Numbered from the stretch's first letter, positions 1 through 9,560 are shown. The stretch: DNA of 39,257 nt from CAZPGL01 sp964586175 (GCA_964586175.1 CAZPGL010000019.1:1-39257); one strand, 5' to 3'. The notes: generated by a model from the letters alone, not told the origin. Program-made: numbers and translations.

Positions 1-1444
1 GGGCCCAGTCGGCGGTCATGGCGTCCTCGCTGGTGACGGCCCGGATGATGATGGGCCGGCCGTAGGTGCGTTCGTCGCCCATGACCCCGACCGATCGGAT
101 ATCGGGCAGCACGGCGAAGGCCTGCCAGATCTCGCGGTCCAGCCCGGCGGCGTGGAGCTCCTCCCGGACGATGAGGTCGGCGGCCTGCAGGGTGGCCACC
201 TTGTCCGGGGTGACCTCGCCGATGATGCGGACCCCCAGCCCGGGGCCGGGGAACGGCTGACGCCACACGATCTCGTCGGGCAGCCCCAGCTCGGAGCCCA
301 CGGCCCGCACCTCGTCCTTGAACAGGTTGCGCAGCGGCTCGACCAGTTCGAACTCCATGTCCTCGGGCAGCCCGCCGACGTTGTGGTGGCTCTTGATCTT
401 GGCCGCGTCCTTGGTCCCCGATTCGATGACGTCGGGGTACAGGGTGCCCTGCACGAGGAACCGGGCGTCCTCAATGCCGCCCGAGGCGTCCTCGAACACC
501 CGGATGAACAGTTCGCCGATCGCCTTGCGCTTGTCCTCCGGGTCGGTGATCCCGGCCAGGCGCTCGAAGTAGCGGTCGGCGGCCCGGACGTGGATGAGCT
601 CGATGCCCTGATGGCGTTGGAAGGTCTCGACGACCTGCTCGCCCTCGCCGGCCCGCATGAGGCCGGTATCGACGAAGACACAGGTGAGCTGGTGGCCGAT
701 GGCCTTGTGGACGAGGGCCGCGGCCACCGCCGAGTCGACCCCGCCCGACAGGCCACAGATGGCCCGACCGGTGCCGACCTGGGCCCGGATGGCGGCCACC
801 GACGACTCGATGACCGACGACATGGTCCAGTCGCCGGGACAGCCGCACACGTCGTGCAGGAAGCGCTCCAGGACGTCCTGGCCGCACGGGGTGTGGTGGA
901 CCTCGGGATGGAACTGGACGCCGTACAGGCCCCGCTCGGCGGCCTCGAAGGCGGCCACCGGTGCGTCGGCCGACGACGCGGTGACCGTCGCCCCGGCGGG
1001 CGGCACGGTGATGGCGTCGAAGTGGCTCATCCAGACGTTCTGGTCTCCCGCTCCGGCGTCGGCCAGCAGGGACCCAGGTTCGGTGACGGCCATCGTGGTG
1101 CGGCCGTACTCGCCCCGCTCGTTGCGCCCCACGGTCCCGCCGCACTGGTGGGCCAACAGCTGGGCCCCGTAGCAGATGCCCAGGATCGGGATGCCCAGGT
1201 CGTAGACGCCGGGGTCGATGCGGGGGGCGCCGTCGACGTGCACCGAGGCCGGTCCCCCGCTGAAGATGATGCCGTCGGGTCGTCGGGCCGCGAACTCGCC
1301 GGCGCTCAGGTCGTGGGGGACGATCTCGCTGTAGACCCTGGCCTCACGCACCCGCCGGGCGATGAGCTGGGCGTACTGGGCGCCGAAGTCGACGACGAGC
1401 ACCCGGTGCTCGGCACCGGCAGCACCTGTGGCGGAACCAGTCAT
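1..1444 (-). CDS. guaA: GMP synthase (glutamine-hydrolysing), 3' end cut by window
   Basis: Converts XMP to GMP in the cytoplasm, using glutamine and ATP. I translated it directly from the minus strand: ATG at 1444, open to the left edge (481 codons). The N-terminal class I glutamine amidotransferase domain (about 1-200) has the nucleophile Cys91 in GICYGAQ and the His179/Glu181 pair in FHPEVHH. The ATP pyrophosphatase P-loop SGGVDS lies at 233-238. The C-terminal dimerisation domain follows, with PFPGPGLGVR and DERTYGRP. The family is usually 510-525 residues, so roughly 40 residues are missing off the left edge. It begins 28 bp after the guaB3 stop, which suggests one transcript. No disruption is visible. 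Confidence 0.97.
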   Translation of the reverse strand, partial: MTGSATGAAGAEHRVLVVDFGAQYAQLIARRVREARVYSEIVPHDLSAGEFAARRPDGIIFSGGPASVHVDGAPRIDPGVYDLGIPILGICYGAQLLAHQCGGTVGRNERGEYGRTTMAVTEPGSLLADAGAGDQNVWMSHFDAITVPPAGATVTASSADAPVAAFEAAERGLYGVQFHPEVHHTPCGQDVLERFLHDVCGCPGDWTMSSVIESSVAAIRAQVGTGRAICGLSGGVDSAVAAALVHKAIGHQLTCVFVDTGLMRAGEGEQVVETFQRHQGIELIHVRAADRYFERLAGITDPEDKRKAIGELFIRVFEDASGGIEDARFLVQGTLYPDVIESGTKDAAKIKSHHNVGGLPEDMEFELVEPLRNLFKDEVRAVGSELGLPDEIVWRQPFPGPGLGVRIIGEVTPDKVATLQAADLIVREELHAAGLDREIWQAFAVLPDIRSVGVMGDERTYGRPIIIRAVTSEDAMTADWA

Positions 1445-1472
1445 CGCTGGTGTGACTCGTGGGGGGCGGGGC

Positions 1473-2636
1473 CTAGTGGCCCATGCCCACGCCCTGGGAG
1501 CGCTGCAGCGACTTGCCCTCGGTCTGGAGCGCGGGCGCCACCATGACCTCGGCCTTCTGGAACTCCTTGATGTCGACGTACCCGCAGGTCGCCATCGAAG
1601 TGCGCAGGCCGCCGAACAGGTTCAGCTTGCCGTCGTTCTCGTTGGCCGGGCCGAGGAGGATCTCCTCCAACGTGCCCCTCGTCGCGGTCTGGACCCGGGC
1701 GCCGCGGGGCAGCGTCGGGTGGAAGGTGGCCATCCCCCAGTGGTAGCCGTGGCCGGGCGCCTCGGCCGCGGCGGCCAGCGGCGAACCGATCATCACGGCG
1801 TCGGCGCCGCACACGATGGCCTTGGAGATGTCGCCGCCGGTGGCCATGCCGCCGTCGGCGATGACGTGGCAGTAGACGCCGGTCTCGTCGAGGTGGCGCA
1901 TGCGGGCGGCCCGCACGTCGGCGATGGCTGTGGCCTGGGGGACACCCAGCCCGAGCACCCCGCGGGTCGTGCAGGCGTGGCCGGGGCCGACGCCGACCAG
2001 GATGCCGGCGGCACCGGTGCGCATGAGGTGCAGGGCCGCCTTGTAGGTGGCGCAGCCGCCGACGATGACCGGGATGTCGAGGCTCCGGATGAAGGTCTTG
2101 AGGTTCAACGGCTCGACGGTGGTGGACACGTGCTCGGCCGACACCACGGTGCCCTGGATGACCAGCATGTCGAGCTCACCCTCGAGGATGTGAGGTAGCA
2201 GGGCCTGGGTGCGCTGTGGGGTGACCGAGGCGCACGAAACCACGCCGGCGGCGTTGATCTCAGCGATGCGTCGGGTGACCAGCTCGGGCTTGATGGGCTC
2301 CTGGTAGAGCTCCTGCATGCGCTGCGTGGCCTTCTCGACGGGCTGGGAGGCGATCTCGGCCAGCACGTCGTCGGCGTCCTCGTACCGGGTCCAGAGACCC
2401 TCGAGGTTGAGCACCCCGACGCCGCCCAGCCGGCCGATCTGGATGGCGGTGGCCGGGCTGATCACGCCGTCCATGGCCGAACCCATGAGGGGCAACTCGA
2501 AGCGGTAGGCGTCGATCTGCCAGCTGATGTCGACGTCCTCGGGGTCGCGGGTCCGCCGGCTGGGGACGATGGCGATGTCATCGAACCCGTAGGCCCGTCG
2601 ACCGCTCTTGCCCATCCCGATCTCGATGTCTGCCAC
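1473..2636 (-). CDS. guaB3: GuaB3-type IMP dehydrogenase family protein (no CBS domains)
   Basis: A 387-residue TIM-barrel protein of the IMP dehydrogenase/GMP reductase superfamily. The phosphate-binding and catalytic-Cys loop reads GPGHACTTRG (Cys222), and IADGGMATGGDI (259-270) is the second phosphate-binding segment. Around residues 88-125 there is only a short linker where canonical IMPDH inserts two CBS domains; this defines the GuaB3 subgroup (about 375 residues in mycobacteria, from memory). I chose GTG at 2636 because AAGGGG lies about 9 nt upstream and the protein then begins MADIEIGMGK, as in the family; an upstream in-frame extension to 2693 lacks family similarity. It sits directly before guaA, so a role in guanine nucleotide supply is likely. 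Whether it is an IMPDH or something else cannot be read from sequence. Confidence 0.9.
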   Translation of the reverse strand: MADIEIGMGKSGRRAYGFDDIAIVPSRRTRDPEDVDISWQIDAYRFELPLMGSAMDGVISPATAIQIGRLGGVGVLNLEGLWTRYEDADDVLAEIASQPVEKATQRMQELYQEPIKPELVTRRIAEINAAGVVSCASVTPQRTQALLPHILEGELDMLVIQGTVVSAEHVSTTVEPLNLKTFIRSLDIPVIVGGCATYKAALHLMRTGAAGILVGVGPGHACTTRGVLGLGVPQATAIADVRAARMRHLDETGVYCHVIADGGMATGGDISKAIVCGADAVMIGSPLAAAAEAPGHGYHWGMATFHPTLPRGARVQTATRGTLEEILLGPANENDGKLNLFGGLRTSMATCGYVDIKEFQKAEVMVAPALQTEGKSLQRSQGVGMGH

Positions 2637-2675
2637 GTCGCTCGGCCCCTTGGTTGCGCACGAGAAGAAGGTGCG

Positions 2676-2681
2676 ATTGTA
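2676..2681 (-). promoter_or_regulatory. Possible -10 box for guaB3-guaA
   Basis: The minus strand reads TACAAT here, a close match to the sigma-70 -10 consensus, about 40 nt before the guaB3 GTG. No convincing -35 is seen 16-19 nt upstream. The box falls within an inverted repeat, GGTGCGAT (2670-2677) and ATCGCACC (2687-2694) with a 9-nt spacer, which could act as an operator or an RNA hairpin. Inferred from sequence alone. Confidence 0.4.
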
Positions 2682-2731
2682 GCCGGATCGCACCTCCGCC
2701 GGGGGACGGTTCCAGGCCGTTCCCGGAGGGT

Positions 2732-4162
2732 TCAGGACCAGGCAGCGTCGTGGATCAGCCCGGCCAGGTGCTCGACGTGTCGGGCCGTCGTGTGGGTGCC
2801 ACCGACCGCCACCCGGACCACCATGCGGCCGTCGAGGCGGGTATGGGTGCAGAACACCTCGCCGGTGTCGTTGAGGCCGGCCAGCAGGGCGGCGGTGGCG
2901 TCGTCGCCATCACGGTGGGCGAAACACACCAGGGCCAGCGACCGGGGCACCACCACCTCCAGCCGGGGATGGGCGTACAACAGATCGGCCAGCACCCGGG
3001 CCGCCTCGACGTGGTGCCGGACGTGGGCCCGGAGGCCGGCGGCGCCGTAGCTGCGGATGACGAACCACAGCTTCAGGGCGCGGAAGCGGCGACCCAGCGG
3101 CACTTGCCAGTCACGGTAGTCAACGACCTCGCCGGCGTCGGACGCCGCGTTGCGCAGGTACTCGGGGAGGATGGACAGCGAGTCGAGCAGCGGCTGCCGG
3201 TCGGCCACGTAGAAGGCACTGCAGTCGAAGTTGGTGAGCAGCCACTTGTGGGGGTTGAACACGTAGCTGTCGGCCCGGTCCACCCCGTCGAGCAGGCCGC
3301 GGTGTTCGGGACACACGGTGGCCGATCCTGCCCAAGCGGCGTCGACGTGCAGCCAGGCTCCGGTGCCAGTGACCACGTCGGCGACGTCGGCCACCGGGTC
3401 GACGGCACCCGACGAGGTGGTCCCGACGGTGGCGATGACGAAGCACGGCACCAGCCCGTCGGCCACGTCGGCGGCGATCGTCGCGGCGAGCGCGTCGGCG
3501 TCCATGGCGAAGTCCTCGTCGACATCGATGGCCCGCACCTGCTCGGCGGCGAAGCCGGCCACCTTCAGATCCTTGTCGGCCGACGAGTGGGCCTGGTTCG
3601 ACACGTAAGCCCGCAGCCGGGGCAGGGCCTCGGCCCCGCCGCAACGATCACGGGCCGCCAGCACGGCGCACAGGGTGGCCGACGACGCCGAGTCCTGGAT
3701 CACCCCGCCGCCCGGGCCGTCGGACCGGAAGCGGTCGGGCAGCCCGCACAGGTCGACCAACCAGTCGAGGACGTGGGTCTCGAGTTCGGTGGCGGCCGGG
3801 CCCGTCGACCACAGCATCCCCTGCACGCCCAACCCGGCCGACACCAGGTCGCCGAGCACCGCGGGCGGCGACGAGTTGGCCGGGAAGTAGCCGTAGAAGC
3901 CGGGGTGCTGCCACTGGGTCAGCCCGGGGACGACGATGTGCTCGACGTCCGCCAGCAGGTCGGCGAACGGCTCGCCGTACTCCGGAGGTCCGTCGGGCAG
4001 GGCGGCCCGGACGTCCCCCGGTGCCACATCAGGGGTCACCGGTCGCTGCTCGATCCCCGCCATGAGATCGGCTAGCAGGTCGACGGTGGCGTACCCGGCC
4101 GCCCGGAACTCGTCGGGTGTCATGTGGTGGGGCGGCACCGGGCTTCCGGACGGTCCGATCAT
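2732..4162 (-). CDS. Aromatic-L-amino-acid decarboxylase-like PLP enzyme
   Basis: A 476-residue group II pyridoxal-phosphate decarboxylase closest in motifs to DOPA/tryptophan decarboxylases. The PLP lysine is Lys306 in FNPHKW. His192 (QAHSS) stacks on the cofactor and Asp274 (VDAAWAGS) contacts the pyridine nitrogen. The loop residue that separates decarboxylases from aldehyde synthases is Tyr335 (PEYLRN), as in decarboxylases. The segment DYRDWQVPLGRRFRALKLW strongly resembles animal DDC. It should convert an aromatic L-amino acid to its amine plus CO2; the substrate is not readable. Start ATG 4162 overlaps the Nudix stop as ATGA; a longer upstream reading is only the shadow of that gene. 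No export signal is seen. Confidence 0.88.
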   Translation of the reverse strand: MIGPSGSPVPPHHMTPDEFRAAGYATVDLLADLMAGIEQRPVTPDVAPGDVRAALPDGPPEYGEPFADLLADVEHIVVPGLTQWQHPGFYGYFPANSSPPAVLGDLVSAGLGVQGMLWSTGPAATELETHVLDWLVDLCGLPDRFRSDGPGGGVIQDSASSATLCAVLAARDRCGGAEALPRLRAYVSNQAHSSADKDLKVAGFAAEQVRAIDVDEDFAMDADALAATIAADVADGLVPCFVIATVGTTSSGAVDPVADVADVVTGTGAWLHVDAAWAGSATVCPEHRGLLDGVDRADSYVFNPHKWLLTNFDCSAFYVADRQPLLDSLSILPEYLRNAASDAGEVVDYRDWQVPLGRRFRALKLWFVIRSYGAAGLRAHVRHHVEAARVLADLLYAHPRLEVVVPRSLALVCFAHRDGDDATAALLAGLNDTGEVFCTHTRLDGRMVVRVAVGGTHTTARHVEHLAGLIHDAAWS

Positions 4163-4875
4163 CGACCCGTCCCCCCGTGCACGATCATCCCGTCGTCGAC
4201 GCCGAGGGACAGGGCCAGCAGCTGGCGCAGCATGGCCGCCGTGGCCCCCCAGACCGTGTCGCCCACCAGCTCGAAGAACGTGATGACCCACGGGTCGCCG
4301 CTCCGGGGCCAGCGTTCCTCCCGCCACACCTCGTCCGACAGCAGCTCGTCGAACCCCACGAGCCGGATGGCCTCGACCTCCTCGGGGTTGGCCGTCAGGT
4401 CGGGGCGGTCCGGCAGCACGGCCACGAACGGGTGGATCAGGCTGGCACTGCCGACGGTCACGATGGGGTCGAGGCGCCCGACGAAGCGGGGGATCGACGG
4501 GTCCAGGCCGGTCTCCTCGTGGGCCTCCCGTAGGGCCGTGGCCCACAGGTCGGCATCGTCGGGATCACGTCGGCCGCCGGGGAACGACACCTCGTGGGTG
4601 TGCGAATTGAGGCGGGGCGACCGCCGGGTCAACACCAGGTGTGGGCCACCGTCGTCGTAGAGGGCCACCAGCACACCAGCGGCCTGCTCGGCCCCCGTGG
4701 GTCGACCTCCCCGACTGCCGACCGGTTCCCGGCCGGCGACCGCGACCACCACGTCGTCCAGGGTGCACCCGCGTTCGGCCAGATGGCCCCACGGTGCCGG
4801 CCCCCCGGCCAACCAGCCGGCGGGCCGGGGTATGGCCTGAGGGCCGCCGCGGGCGGTCGCCGGATCCGACGTCAC
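4159..4875 (-). CDS. Nudix hydrolase, CoA pyrophosphatase (NudL-like)
   Basis: A 238-residue Nudix protein. The CoA-type signature before the Nudix box is present as LTRRSPRLNSHTHEVSFPGG (82-101), followed by the Nudix box with the catalytic helix ALREAHEETGL (114-124). This pattern is typical of enzymes that cleave CoA and its derivatives to 3',5'-ADP and phosphopantetheine. I chose GTG at 4875 because it overlaps the preceding stop as GTGA, giving start MTSDPATARG; the N-terminal 60 residues are family-variable. The gene is coupled on both sides by 4-base overlaps, so it is expressed with the small unknown protein and the decarboxylase. CoA turnover is the best guess; another nucleotide substrate is possible. 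Confidence 0.85.
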   Translation of the reverse strand: MTSDPATARGGPQAIPRPAGWLAGGPAPWGHLAERGCTLDDVVVAVAGREPVGSRGGRPTGAEQAAGVLVALYDDGGPHLVLTRRSPRLNSHTHEVSFPGGRRDPDDADLWATALREAHEETGLDPSIPRFVGRLDPIVTVGSASLIHPFVAVLPDRPDLTANPEEVEAIRLVGFDELLSDEVWREERWPRSGDPWVITFFELVGDTVWGATAAMLRQLLALSLGVDDGMIVHGGTGR

Positions 4876-5144
4876 CGCTCCGCAGCGCCGGTGAGCAACT
4901 GGACCAGCCCGCCGTCGGCCAGACCGGCCGCCACCTCGGGCGGCACGGTGGTTCCCCGCTCCCAGCCCTGCCAGAGTTCGGCCAACGCGGCGGCCGGCTC
5001 CCCCATCGAATCCAGCAGTTCGGGCAGTCGGCCGGTCTTGAGGTTGGCCAGCATCCGGCCGGGCAGGGTCTCGCCGTGCACCCACTCCTCAAACTGGGCC
5101 ACCAGCTTGGCCGGATCGGGTTCGGGGCGGCGATCGGGCTCCAT
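4872..5144 (-). CDS. Small protein of unknown function (90 aa)
   Basis: I do not recognise the family. It is an acidic, helical-looking protein of 90 residues beginning MEPDRRPEPD, with the segment LVAQFEEWVHGETLPGRML in the first half and alanine/leucine-rich helices after it. No cysteines, transmembrane segment or signal peptide are seen. I chose ATG 5144 because the upstream extension to 5201 runs into the groL terminator hairpin; GTG at 5147 is an immediate alternative. Its stop overlaps the Nudix start as GTGA, which supports it being a real coding gene. It is the first gene after the groL terminator, so a promoter should lie in 5145-5176, though I see no clear one. Confidence 0.7.
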   Translation of the reverse strand: MEPDRRPEPDPAKLVAQFEEWVHGETLPGRMLANLKTGRLPELLDSMGEPAAALAELWQGWERGTTVPPEVAAGLADGGLVQLLTGAAER

Positions 5145-5176
5145 CACCGCAGGGTACCGCCGGCCCGACCGGGGGC

Positions 5177-5215
5177 GAAAACGCCGGGAGCCGGGCGACA
5201 TGCGCCCGGCTCCCG
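5177..5215 (-). terminator. Intrinsic terminator after groL
   Basis: A perfect 13-bp stem with a 5-nt loop: arms 5185-5197 (CGGGAGCCGGGCG on plus) and 5203-5215, loop 5198-5202. On the minus strand it is followed by GCGTTTTC, a short T-run at 5177-5180. A smaller 6-bp hairpin (5221-5226 with 5232-5237) lies between it and the groL stop. It should end the groES-groL transcript. Confidence 0.85.
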
Positions 5216-5238
5216 TGGATCGTTCCGAAGTGGAACGA

Positions 5239-6888
<1,650 letters not shown>

Positions 6889-6893
6889 AGCGA

Positions 6894-7184
6894 CTACTTG
6901 ATGATGGCCAGCACGTCGCGGGCGTTGAGGATCAGCAGATCCTCGCCGGCGTTGCTGATCTCGGTGCCGCCGTACTTGCTGTACACGACGGTGTCGCCGA
7001 CGGCGACGTCCATCGGCACGAGCTCGCCGGTCTGCTCGGAGCGCCGGCCGGGGCCGATCGCCAGGACGTCACCCTGCTGGGGCTTCTCCTTGGCGGTGTC
7101 GGGGATGACCAGGCCGCTGGCCGTGGTCGCCTCGAACTCGCTGGGGCGGACCACGATGCGGTCCTCGAGGGGCTGGAGGTTCAT
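6894..7184 (-). CDS. groS: 10-kDa co-chaperonin GroES
   Basis: A 96-residue GroES that caps the GroEL cavity. It has the usual N-terminus (MNLQPLEDRIVVRPSE), the mobile loop around ATTASGLVIPDTAKEKPQ, and the family motif VYSKYGGTEI near the C-terminus. ATG 7184 is preceded by GAAAGGG about 10 nt upstream. It is the first gene of the groES-groL operon, with a promoter and CIRCE operator 54 bp upstream. Confidence 0.98.
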   Translation of the reverse strand: MNLQPLEDRIVVRPSEFEATTASGLVIPDTAKEKPQQGDVLAIGPGRRSEQTGELVPMDVAVGDTVVYSKYGGTEISNAGEDLLILNARDVLAIIK

Positions 7185-7238
7185 CGAAGGCTTCCCTTTC
7201 GAAGTGTCGTCACCGGGCCCGGATGGCCCGCGTGGCGG

Positions 7239-7265
7239 TTGGCAGTCTCAATGGACGAGTGCCAA
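7239..7265 (-). promoter_or_regulatory. CIRCE operator (HrcA binding site)
   Basis: Inverted repeat TTGGCAGTC - 9 nt - GAGTGCCAA. It matches the CIRCE consensus TTAGCACTC-N9-GAGTGCTAA at 7/9 and 8/9 positions with the exact 9-nt spacer. It lies 54 bp upstream of groES and overlaps the end of the -10 box, so bound HrcA would block transcription start. hrcA itself is not in this window. Confidence 0.9.
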
Positions 7266-7294
7266 CTCTACGGAGGGCCCGACGACCCTCACAA
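7265..7294 (-). promoter_or_regulatory. groES-groL promoter
   Basis: On the minus strand, -35 TTGTGA (7289-7294), an 18-nt spacer, then -10 TAGAGT (7265-7270). The start site would fall within the CIRCE element. The -35 matches consensus only in part, but the placement relative to CIRCE is the usual one for vegetative-sigma groE promoters. Confidence 0.65.
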
Positions 7295-7321
7295 CGTGGA
7301 ACCGGCGCTTTGTTGGACCAC

Positions 7322-8353
7322 TCAGCCCAGCAGCGGCAAACCCAGGTTCGGGTCGGCACCGGTGTCGAGGGGGCTCGGACCGTCGGACCGCAGCCGCCAC
7401 CAGCCAGCGGCGGCCACCATGGCCGCATTGTCGGTGCACATGGCCCGCGACGGCAGGAAGGCCCGCACGCCGACCTCACTACAGGTGTCGAGGAACCGCT
7501 CCCGCAGCCGGCTGTTGGCCGCCACGCCGCCCCCGAGACACAGGCCCTTGGCCCCGGTCGCCTCGGCGGCCCACCGGGCCTTGGTCACCAGGGCGTCCAC
7601 CACCGCTTCCTGGAACGAGGCGGCCACGTCGGCCGTCGGAGCGTCAGGCTGGTTGCGGACGTGGTTCACCACCGCCGTCTTGAGCCCGCTGAACGAGAAG
7701 GCGAAGCGCCGGTCGTCGGGCAGGGTGGCCGGGTTCTCCTGGACCAGGGCCCGCGGATAGTCGAAGGCCGTGGGATCGCCGTCGACGGCCAGGGCGTCGA
7801 TGGCCGGACCTCCCGGGTAGCCGAGCCCCAGGTAGCGGGCGACCTTGTCGTAGGCCTCGCCGGCCGCGTCGTCGAGCGTGGAGCCCAACAGCCGGTAGCG
7901 GCCATGGCCCTCCATGAGCACGAGCATGGTGTGGCCGCCCGACACCAGCAGCACCACCAGGGGCAGCTCCAGGTCGGGTTCTTCGAGGAACGCCGCATAC
8001 AGGTGGGCCTCGAGGTGGTTGACGGCGACGAACGGCACGCCCCACACCAGGGCCAGCGACTTGGCCGCCGTCACGCCGACGAGCAGCGAGCCAACCAGCC
8101 CCGGACCAGTCGTGGCCGCGACGGCGTCGACGTCGCCCTCGGAACAGCCGGCACCGACCAAGGCCTCGGCCAGCACCGGTACCAGCAGCTCGACATGGGC
8201 CCGGCTGGCGATCTCGGGCACCACGCCGCCGAACCGGGCGTGCTGTTCGACCTGGCTGCTCACGACGGACGAACGCACCACGTTGGCCCGCTCGACGACC
8301 GCCACCGCCGTCTCGTCACACGAGGTCTCGACCCCCAGGATCACGTCGCTCAT
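7322..8353 (-). CDS. tsaD: tRNA N6-adenosine threonylcarbamoyltransferase TsaD
   Basis: Transfers threonylcarbamoyl from threonylcarbamoyl-AMP to A37 of ANN-decoding tRNAs (t6A), working with TsaB and TsaE. The 343-residue ASKHA-fold protein begins ILGVETSCDETAVAVV. It carries the metal-binding NHLEAH (His113, His117), the SGGHTML nucleotide-binding segment and the late CTDNAAMVAAAG motif with the third metal ligand. ATG 8353 overlaps the rimI stop as ATGA. Last gene of a long operon that also holds tsaE and tsaB; the groES promoter lies just beyond its stop. Confidence 0.97.
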   Translation of the reverse strand: MSDVILGVETSCDETAVAVVERANVVRSSVVSSQVEQHARFGGVVPEIASRAHVELLVPVLAEALVGAGCSEGDVDAVAATTGPGLVGSLLVGVTAAKSLALVWGVPFVAVNHLEAHLYAAFLEEPDLELPLVVLLVSGGHTMLVLMEGHGRYRLLGSTLDDAAGEAYDKVARYLGLGYPGGPAIDALAVDGDPTAFDYPRALVQENPATLPDDRRFAFSFSGLKTAVVNHVRNQPDAPTADVAASFQEAVVDALVTKARWAAEATGAKGLCLGGGVAANSRLRERFLDTCSEVGVRAFLPSRAMCTDNAAMVAAAGWWRLRSDGPSPLDTGADPNLGLPLLG

Positions 8354-8862
8354 CGCTGCTCCCCGATCAGCTCGTCCAGACGGGCCGCGAACGCCGGCCC
8401 GGCGATGTCATGGGCCCACATGACGAGGGCGTCCTCGCCGTCGTCGCCGTAGTACCCGGCCCGCACCCCGGCCGGGGCGAACCCGAACCGCCGGTAGAGG
8501 CCGATGGCCGCAGTGTTGGACACCCGGACCTCGAGGGTCATCGCCGACAGCCCCCGGTCGACGGCGGCCCGGCACAACGCGGCCAACAGGCGGGTGCCGA
8601 TGCCCGAACGCTGGCCCTCGGGCATCACGGCCACCGACGTCACGTGACCCTCGTCGGCCACCACCATCAGGGCGGCGTGGCCGACGATCCGGCCGTCGGC
8701 CTCGGCGACCAGGTTGACCCTGGTCTCGGGCCGAGATAGCTGATCGCACAGGAACGCCCGCGACCAGGTCGTCGGGTAGACGACTGCGTCGATGGCCAGG
8801 GCGTCATCGGCGTCGGCGGCGGTCATCGGACGCACCACCACGGTGGGAGCCAGGGGGCTCAC
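8350..8862 (-). CDS. rimI: Ribosomal-protein-alanine N-acetyltransferase RimI-like
   Basis: A 170-residue GNAT acetyltransferase. The acetyl-CoA pyrophosphate loop is VMPEGQRSGIGTRLL, followed by LEVRVSNTAAIGLYRRFGF and the RimI-type ending GYYGDDGEDALVMW. In E. coli RimI acetylates the N-terminal Ala of S18; targets of actinobacterial RimI are broader. I chose GTG 8862 because it overlaps the tsaB stop as GTGA. Position between tsaB and tsaD is the conserved actinobacterial arrangement. Confidence 0.92.
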   Translation of the reverse strand: MSPLAPTVVVRPMTAADADDALAIDAVVYPTTWSRAFLCDQLSRPETRVNLVAEADGRIVGHAALMVVADEGHVTSVAVMPEGQRSGIGTRLLAALCRAAVDRGLSAMTLEVRVSNTAAIGLYRRFGFAPAGVRAGYYGDDGEDALVMWAHDIAGPAFAARLDELIGEQR

Positions 8863-9560
8863 GCCACACCGTCCCGGGTCTGCCAGTTGATCTCGGCATC
8901 GGGCTGGCGCAGGTAGACCGGCTCCAGCTCCCATGGCTGCACGAACTCCTCGCGCATGGCCCGGGCGTGGGCCAGCTGCACCAGGGCCCGGGCACTGGGG
9001 CTGGCCAGGCCCTGCTCGGCCATCTCGACCCGGCCCAGCGACGAGAACAGGTCGCCGTACCGCAGGGCACCGTCGCCGACCATGAGCGCCGGCTCCTCGT
9101 AGGTCATCAGCTCCGCCACCAGATCGTCGGGGGTGTCGACCTGCGGGTCGCGCACCCGCTGGATGCCACCGGGCACCTTGCGCCACAGGGCGGTGAACAG
9201 CTCGCCGCGCCGGGCGTCCAGGGCGGTGACGATCAGCCGGCTGGTCCAGCGGGCGGGGAAGGCCAGCAGGTCGAGGCTGGACACACCGATCATCGGGATG
9301 CCCAGCGCATGGGCCATGGCCACCCCGGCGGAGACGCCGACCCGCAGCCCGGTGAACAGCCCCGGACCGATGTCGACGGCGACGGCCCCCAGGTCGGAGA
9401 ACTCGATGTCGGCCTGCTGGCGGACGAACTCGATCTGGGGGACCAGCGACTCGGCGTGACGGCGGCGACGGTCGGTGTGGGCCGACGCCAACACGCCCTC
9501 GTGGCCGCCCACGGCACAACCGACCTGCGAGCCGGCGCTCTCGATGCCGAGGATCAACAC
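8859..9560 (-). CDS. tsaB: t6A biosynthesis protein TsaB
   Basis: A 233-residue inactive ASKHA-fold partner of TsaD that scaffolds t6A synthesis. It begins VLILGIESAGSQVGCAVG, and DIGPGLFTGLRVG is the conserved family signature. The segment RLIVTALDARRGELFTALW is also typical. GTG 9560 is chosen; it overlaps the tsaE end by 7 nt, with TTG at 9557 as an alternative. Length is within the usual 220-240. Confidence 0.93.
   Translation of the reverse strand: MLILGIESAGSQVGCAVGGHEGVLASAHTDRRRRHAESLVPQIEFVRQQADIEFSDLGAVAVDIGPGLFTGLRVGVSAGVAMAHALGIPMIGVSSLDLLAFPARWTSRLIVTALDARRGELFTALWRKVPGGIQRVRDPQVDTPDDLVAELMTYEEPALMVGDGALRYGDLFSSLGRVEMAEQGLASPSARALVQLAHARAMREEFVQPWELEPVYLRQPDAEINWQTRDGVA

Noticed and set aside
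2732..4546. N-terminal extension of the decarboxylase to 604 residues, or a Nudix-decarboxylase fusion by frameshift
   Set aside because: The extra 128 residues are the wrong frame of the Nudix gene, and an ATGA junction at 4159-4162 explains the boundary.
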